From contig WLGA01000038.1 in assembly GCA_009703445.1 (NCBI GenBank), positions 1 to 9,213 of the forward strand: a DNA stretch of 9,213 bases, given 5' to 3'. Source of the stretch: Actinomycetota bacterium (GTDB lineage Bacteria > Actinomycetota > Actinomycetes > Actinomycetales > Microbacteriaceae). The notes under the pieces are model-generated. The model did no database searches. It was not told the DNA's origin and saw only the letters and a list, made by a program, of their open reading frames with translations. Shown here piece after piece: positions 7,090-9,213 of this stretch. The position numbers were made by a program, and so were the translations under genes. Every line of letters starts with the position of its first letter. Position 1 is the first letter of the stretch.

Positions 7090-7203
7090 CTAGAACTTCT
7101 GAAGAATACCCTTGAGCTTTGCGGCCCAAGGGTATTTTTTTGACAAAAAGTGCAGCACGACAAGCAAAATGGGGAACCAGAACTTCTTCAAAATCCAACG
7201 CAT
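7090..7203 (-). CDS. Hypothetical 37-residue basic membrane protein
   Basis: This small ORF starts with ATG at 7203 and ends with TAG at 7090-7092, one base from the aspS stop. It was found by reading the gap downstream of the glutaredoxin-like gene. AGGAG lies exactly six bases upstream of the ATG, overlapping the glutaredoxin stop, which is a strong coupled start. The product begins MRWILKKFWF, has a hydrophobic stretch at about 8-20 (FWFPILLVVLHFL), and a basic amphipathic tail (KKYPWAAKLKG) with at least seven Lys/Arg in total. This suggests a single-pass or surface-bound membrane peptide with a positively charged end. I do not recognise a family. The aspS terminator hairpin falls within codons 21-33, so chance is possible, but the start signal argues for translation. 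Confidence 0.5.
   Translation of the reverse strand: MRWILKKFWFPILLVVLHFLSKKYPWAAKLKGILQKF
7105..7141 (+). terminator. Rho-independent terminator of aspS
   Basis: A 10-bp perfect stem, AATACCCTTG (7105-7114) with CAAGGGTATT (7127-7136), encloses a 12-base loop and runs into seven Ts (7135-7141). It lies 16 bases after the aspS stop. On the minus strand the hairpin is not followed by a T tract, so it is oriented for aspS, although it sits in the convergent small ORF. Confidence 0.9.
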
Positions 7204-7209
7204 TTGGGG

Positions 7210-7214
7210 CTCCT
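7210..7214 (-). promoter_or_regulatory. Shine-Dalgarno sequence of the 37-codon ORF
   Basis: The minus strand reads TAGGAGCCCCAAATG: AGGAG, six bases, then ATG. The AG of the glutaredoxin TAG stop forms the start of the Shine-Dalgarno sequence, so the two reading frames would be translationally linked. This site is the main reason for calling the ORF. Confidence 0.6.
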
Positions 7215-7494
7215 ATTCTGCCGCTGCGGCTACAAGGTCGTTGAGCGCTCCGATGAAACGCTCTTCGTCGATACGCCAATAGTTATGCACTTTGCCGTTG
7301 ATTAGCAAGACCGGAATTTCCTCCGAGTAGCGCGCGGCTAGCTCGGCGTCATCCAAGACGTTTTGCTGAGCAATCGAAACCGACACGGATGGGTTAGCCG
7401 CCAAGAAAGTGGCCAGCACGCGATCGATCGCGGCTTCGGCATCCTCACAGAGGTGGCATCCGGGCTTGCCGATGAGAGTCAGTTCGATGTTCAC
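7213..7494 (-). CDS. Glutaredoxin-like protein (DUF836 family)
   Basis: This 93-residue small thioredoxin-fold protein has the redox motif C13-H-L-C16 in GKPGCHLCEDA, a cis-proline at P61 (EEIPVLLING) and the short beta-alpha-beta core of the glutaredoxin-like DUF836 group. It probably exchanges disulfides in the cytoplasm; its partner is unknown. It starts with GTG at 7494, has no Shine-Dalgarno sequence, and is preceded by TAGTCT plus six bases, consistent with a leaderless mRNA. A homologue (Rv0508) lies close to serB1 in Mycobacterium, and here the gene is divergent from a SerB1-like HAD phosphatase, so the pairing is old. The end is followed at once by the 37-codon ORF. Confidence 0.88.
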   Translation of the reverse strand: MNIELTLIGKPGCHLCEDAEAAIDRVLATFLAANPSVSVSIAQQNVLDDAELAARYSEEIPVLLINGKVHNYWRIDEERFIGALNDLVAAAAE

Positions 7495-7500
7495 GAGTCA

Positions 7501-7510
7501 AGACTAAACT
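7501..7510. promoter_or_regulatory. Bidirectional promoter core: two -10 hexamers sharing TA
   Basis: AGACTAAACT contains TAAACT on the plus strand (7505-7510), six bases before the HAD phosphatase GTG. On the minus strand it contains TAGTCT (7506 to 7501), six bases before the glutaredoxin GTG. The hexamers share TA at 7505-7506. Both transcripts would start on their start codons, 23 bp apart. No clear -35 boxes are visible. The layout is seen directly; activity is inferred. Confidence 0.65.
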
Positions 7511-7516
7511 GGCAGG

Positions 7517-8248
7517 GTGCCGACATCCCCTAAGAAGCCAGCCAAGAGCGCGACCCCGACGAAAATCGAGGCAGCTTTCTTCGACGTCGACAACACCATT
7601 TTGCGCGGATCAAGCAGCTTCCTATTCGGCAAGGCCGCGTTCAAGCGTGGCTTCTTCAGCCGTCAAGACTTCTGGCGCTTCGCTTGGCAGCAGGCAAGGT
7701 TCATCGCCCGCGGCGAGACTGCAACCACGGTTGACCAAATCAAGGACCGCGCGCTTGGCTTGATTGAGGGCCACAAGGCCGACGGCCTAGCCGCATTGAC
7801 CGACGAGGTCTACGAAAATTTCATCAGCCCAAAGCTCTGGCCGGAGACTGTTCGCATTGCCAAACAGCACATCCAAGAAGGCCGCGAAGTCTGGTTGGTA
7901 ACCGCAACCCCTCAGGAAATCGCCGAAGTAATCGCCGAACGTCTTGGGTTGACCGGCGGCCTCGGCACCCTGATTGAACGCAAGGATGGCATCCTCACCG
8001 GCAAACTGGTCGGCAAGCCGCTGCATGGCAAAGCCAAGCGCAAAGCCATCCGTGCTCTCGCTAAGGAGCGCCACATCAGCCTCAAGCGCAGCTATGCCTA
8101 CAGCGACAGCGTGAACGATCTTCCGATGCTGACGGCTGTCGGCCATGCAATCGCAATCAATCCAGACAAAGAACTAGCCAAGTATGCCAAGGCTGCAGAC
8201 TGGAAGATTCTCGACTTCAAGAAGCGCGAACTGCGCGCCAATAAGTAA
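7517..8248 (+). CDS. HAD-IB family phosphatase (SerB1-like)
   Basis: This 243-residue haloacid dehalogenase-superfamily phosphatase, subfamily IB, shows motif I FFDVDNT (nucleophile D23, acid/base D25), motif II LVTAT (T129), a motif III lysine near K172 (HGKAK), and motif IV YSDSVNDLPML (D197, D201). A helical cap (about 35-110) lies between motifs I and II. All catalytic residues are present. Relatives are annotated as phosphoserine phosphatase-like SerB1, but the substrate is not established by sequence. The N-terminal 16 residues are Lys/Pro/Ser/Thr-rich and probably flexible. It starts with GTG at 7517, six bases after TAAACT, with no usable Shine-Dalgarno sequence, so it is likely leaderless. 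It is followed 17 bp later by the LysE-family gene. Confidence 0.9.
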   Translation: MPTSPKKPAKSATPTKIEAAFFDVDNTILRGSSSFLFGKAAFKRGFFSRQDFWRFAWQQARFIARGETATTVDQIKDRALGLIEGHKADGLAALTDEVYENFISPKLWPETVRIAKQHIQEGREVWLVTATPQEIAEVIAERLGLTGGLGTLIERKDGILTGKLVGKPLHGKAKRKAIRALAKERHISLKRSYAYSDSVNDLPMLTAVGHAIAINPDKELAKYAKAADWKILDFKKRELRANK

Positions 8249-8265
8249 TCACCCACGGCATCCAA

Positions 8266-8892
8266 ATGCTCGAAAACCTTGGCGCATTCGTGCTTACCGC
8301 GGTGTTCATCACACTCGTACCCGGTCAGGGTGTGGCCATGGTTCTTCGCCAAGGCCTGATGGCTGGGGCAACCGCCGCACGCCTTTCCATCCTTGGTAAC
8401 AGCACTGGCTTAGTGGTTTGGACGGTCGCGAGCGCTGTTGGGCTCTCGGCAATTTTTAGAGTCTCGCCAATTGCTTTTGAAATTTTGAAATGGGCCGGTG
8501 TTGCATACCTAGTTTTCATGGCCGCCCAAACGCTATGGAGTTTGCGGTCCACGAGCCACAACTTCGACTTTGATGGTCAAGAAAATCAAACCGCAGGTCA
8601 AGCCTTCAGAGTAGGTTTCCTAACTAACATCACAAATGCCAAGGCAATGGTTTTCGCGCTCGCATTTCTGCCGCAATATGTGCCAAGAGAATTTAATCTG
8701 ACCCTTGGCATTCTGATCTTCGGCCTAATTTGGGCGGCGATTTCTGGCAGCTGGTATCTGGTCTTGGTTGCCGGCATAAACAAGGCCCACGTCTGGCTTC
8801 AGACTCCTCGCGTTCGCAGAGGCCTAACGGCGGTGTCCGGGGTCGGCATTTTCATCCTGGCAATCGGCCTCGTTATCGCGCCGGCTAAATAA
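8266..8892 (+). CDS. LysE/RhtB-family amino acid exporter
   Basis: This 208-residue membrane protein has the LysE-family layout. An N-terminal segment ends in VPGQG (family PGP region, residues 18-22), then come GNSTG (44-48), a second block of hydrophobic segments (about 47-65, 72-92), the family motif FRVGFLTNITNAKAMVF (usually NPK, here NAK), and three C-terminal segments. Six membrane segments fit. It probably exports an amino acid or related metabolite; substrate unknown. The ATG at 8266 has neither a Shine-Dalgarno sequence nor a -10 at leaderless spacing, so it is probably read from the HAD phosphatase transcript. Codon use stands out: four of nine arginines are AGA, rare in its neighbours, and AT-rich patches are visible, hinting at transfer or low expression. 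Confidence 0.88.
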   Translation: MLENLGAFVLTAVFITLVPGQGVAMVLRQGLMAGATAARLSILGNSTGLVVWTVASAVGLSAIFRVSPIAFEILKWAGVAYLVFMAAQTLWSLRSTSHNFDFDGQENQTAGQAFRVGFLTNITNAKAMVFALAFLPQYVPREFNLTLGILIFGLIWAAISGSWYLVLVAGINKAHVWLQTPRVRRGLTAVSGVGIFILAIGLVIAPAK

Positions 8893-8910
8893 CCCCTCCG
8901 TGCAGCCCGG

Positions 8911-8953
8911 TTAAACAAGAAACCCGCCGAAGCAATGCTTGGCGGGGTTTTTT
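8911..8953. terminator. Bidirectional terminator between the LysE gene and bS22
   Basis: The stem is CCCGCC (8923-8928) with GGCGGG (8941-8946), extended past one bulged G by AAGC (8930-8933) with GCTT (8937-8940) around an AAT loop. Six Ts follow on the plus strand (8948-8953). On the minus strand the stem is followed by TTTCTTGTTT. It can therefore end both converging transcripts. Confidence 0.88.
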
Positions 8954-8974
8954 GTTGAGTAAGCCGAAGTCGAC

Positions 8975-9073
8975 TTACTTCTTGTTGCGACGCTGGTGAC
9001 GAGTCTTACGAAGCAACTTGCGGTGCTTCTTCTTCGACATACGCTTGCGGCGCTTCTTAATTACTGAACCCAT
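8975..9073 (-). CDS. 30S ribosomal protein bS22 (AURKAIP1/COX24 domain)
   Basis: This 32-residue, extremely basic protein begins MGSVIKKRRKRMSKKKHRK and ends QRRNKK. This closely matches the small ribosomal protein bS22 first resolved in Mycobacterium smegmatis ribosomes and widespread in actinobacteria, related to the COX24/AURKAIP1 (mS38) domain of mitoribosomes. It is expected to bind rRNA in the small subunit. The ATG at 9073 has GAGG five bases upstream. A TAGACT -10 at 9141-9136 would give a leader of about 55 bases, so unlike several neighbours this gene uses a conventional leader. The gene converges on the LysE gene, separated by the shared terminator. It is short enough to be missed by gene callers. 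Confidence 0.93.
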   Translation of the reverse strand: MGSVIKKRRKRMSKKKHRKLLRKTRHQRRNKK

Positions 9074-9135
9074 AGGGACCTCACAGATTTTGGATGTCAC
9101 CGACAAGAACAGCCAGTGAACAAAACGATTTCTCC

Positions 9136-9145
9136 AGTCTACACT
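9136..9145. promoter_or_regulatory. Bidirectional promoter core for bS22 and the SOUL gene
   Basis: AGTCTACACT contains TACACT on the plus strand (9140-9145), six bases before the SOUL gene ATG. On the minus strand it contains TAGACT (9141 to 9136), giving a start near 9129 for bS22. The hexamers share TA at 9140-9141, the same geometry as the site at 7501-7510. Confidence 0.6.
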
Positions 9146-9151
9146 CAGACC

Positions 9152-9213
9152 ATGACCGAAAAACAGCAGTTTAAGCTCGTTCGTGACTATGGGGATTTCG
9201 AACTTCGGGAGTA
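9152..9213 (+). CDS. Probable SOUL-family heme-binding protein, N-terminal fragment
   Basis: Only the first 20 codons are present before the window ends. The fragment MTEKQQFKLVRDYGDFELRE resembles the start of SOUL/HBP proteins, in which a sequence of the form Y-x-V-x-x-x-Y-x-x-F-E-x-R-x-Y opens the fold. SOUL proteins bind heme or tetrapyrroles; the bacterial function is unclear. The ATG at 9152 has no Shine-Dalgarno sequence but lies six bases after TACACT, as for the other leaderless candidates here. The fragment is too short for a firm family call. Confidence 0.55.
   Translation, partial: MTEKQQFKLVRDYGDFELRE

Noticed and set aside
7133..7145. An A-AAA-AAA heptamer in the 37-codon ORF directly before a hairpin, resembling a -1 frameshift site
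   Set aside because: The A run is the complement of the aspS terminator T tract, the stem begins inside the heptamer with no spacer, and the shifted frame only extends into sequence antisense to aspS with no recognisable protein.
8249..8265. Leaderless promoter before the LysE-family gene
   Set aside because: The bases at -12 to -7 read CACGGC, which does not fit TANNNT; co-transcription with the HAD phosphatase gene is simpler.

Overview
The window looks like a chromosomal segment from a high-GC Gram-positive (actinobacterial) genome. Best guess is a compact Microbacteriaceae-like, possibly aquatic, lineage. This rests on the gene order (a histidine phosphatase, thioredoxin, CcdA, ResB and CcsB cluster like the Mycobacterium Rv0525-Rv0529 block, and a glutaredoxin beside a SerB1-like HAD phosphatase), on a mycobacterial-type bS22 ribosomal protein gene, on very short intergenic gaps, on frequent GTG/TTG starts, and on apparent leaderless promoters. 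Genus-level placement is inference.

From right to left, positions 5729 to 1 hold one tightly packed minus-strand operon of seven genes: histidine phosphatase, lipoprotein thioredoxin (ResA/CcsX-like), ccdA, resB, ccsB, menC and the 5' end of menB. Six genes are joined by overlaps or zero gaps, and the menC-menB gap is 13 bp. Together they encode System II cytochrome c maturation (CcdA and the thioredoxin keep apocytochrome cysteines reduced; ResB-CcsB move and attach heme) and two menaquinone steps (MenC, MenB), so the transcript looks like a respiratory-chain assembly unit.

A 34-bp divergent gap separates this operon from aspS (5764-7089, +), which encodes a short archaeal-type aspartyl-tRNA synthetase. 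It ends in a strong terminator hairpin. That hairpin lies inside a convergent, unannotated-looking 37-codon ORF (7090-7203, -), which has a good Shine-Dalgarno sequence and follows a glutaredoxin-like gene (7213-7494, -). A 22-bp divergent gap then leads to an HAD-IB phosphatase (+) and a LysE-family exporter (+), closed by a bidirectional terminator shared with the bS22 gene (8975-9073, -). Another divergent promoter leads to the first 20 codons of a probable SOUL heme-binding protein (+), cut by the window end.

The most striking non-coding signal is a repeated promoter layout. At five genes (menB, histidine phosphatase, glutaredoxin, HAD phosphatase, SOUL) a TANNNT -10 hexamer sits exactly six bases before the start codon, so transcription would begin on the start codon itself. 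aspS is close to this (eight bases). Two of the divergent promoters (7501-7510 and 9136-9145) are built identically, with the opposing -10 hexamers sharing a central TA. No mobile element, CRISPR array, tRNA or rRNA was seen, and no gene-free stretch exceeds 300 bases. I did not find a clear new multi-gene system; the best candidates for novelty are the 37-residue membrane ORF and the promoter architecture.
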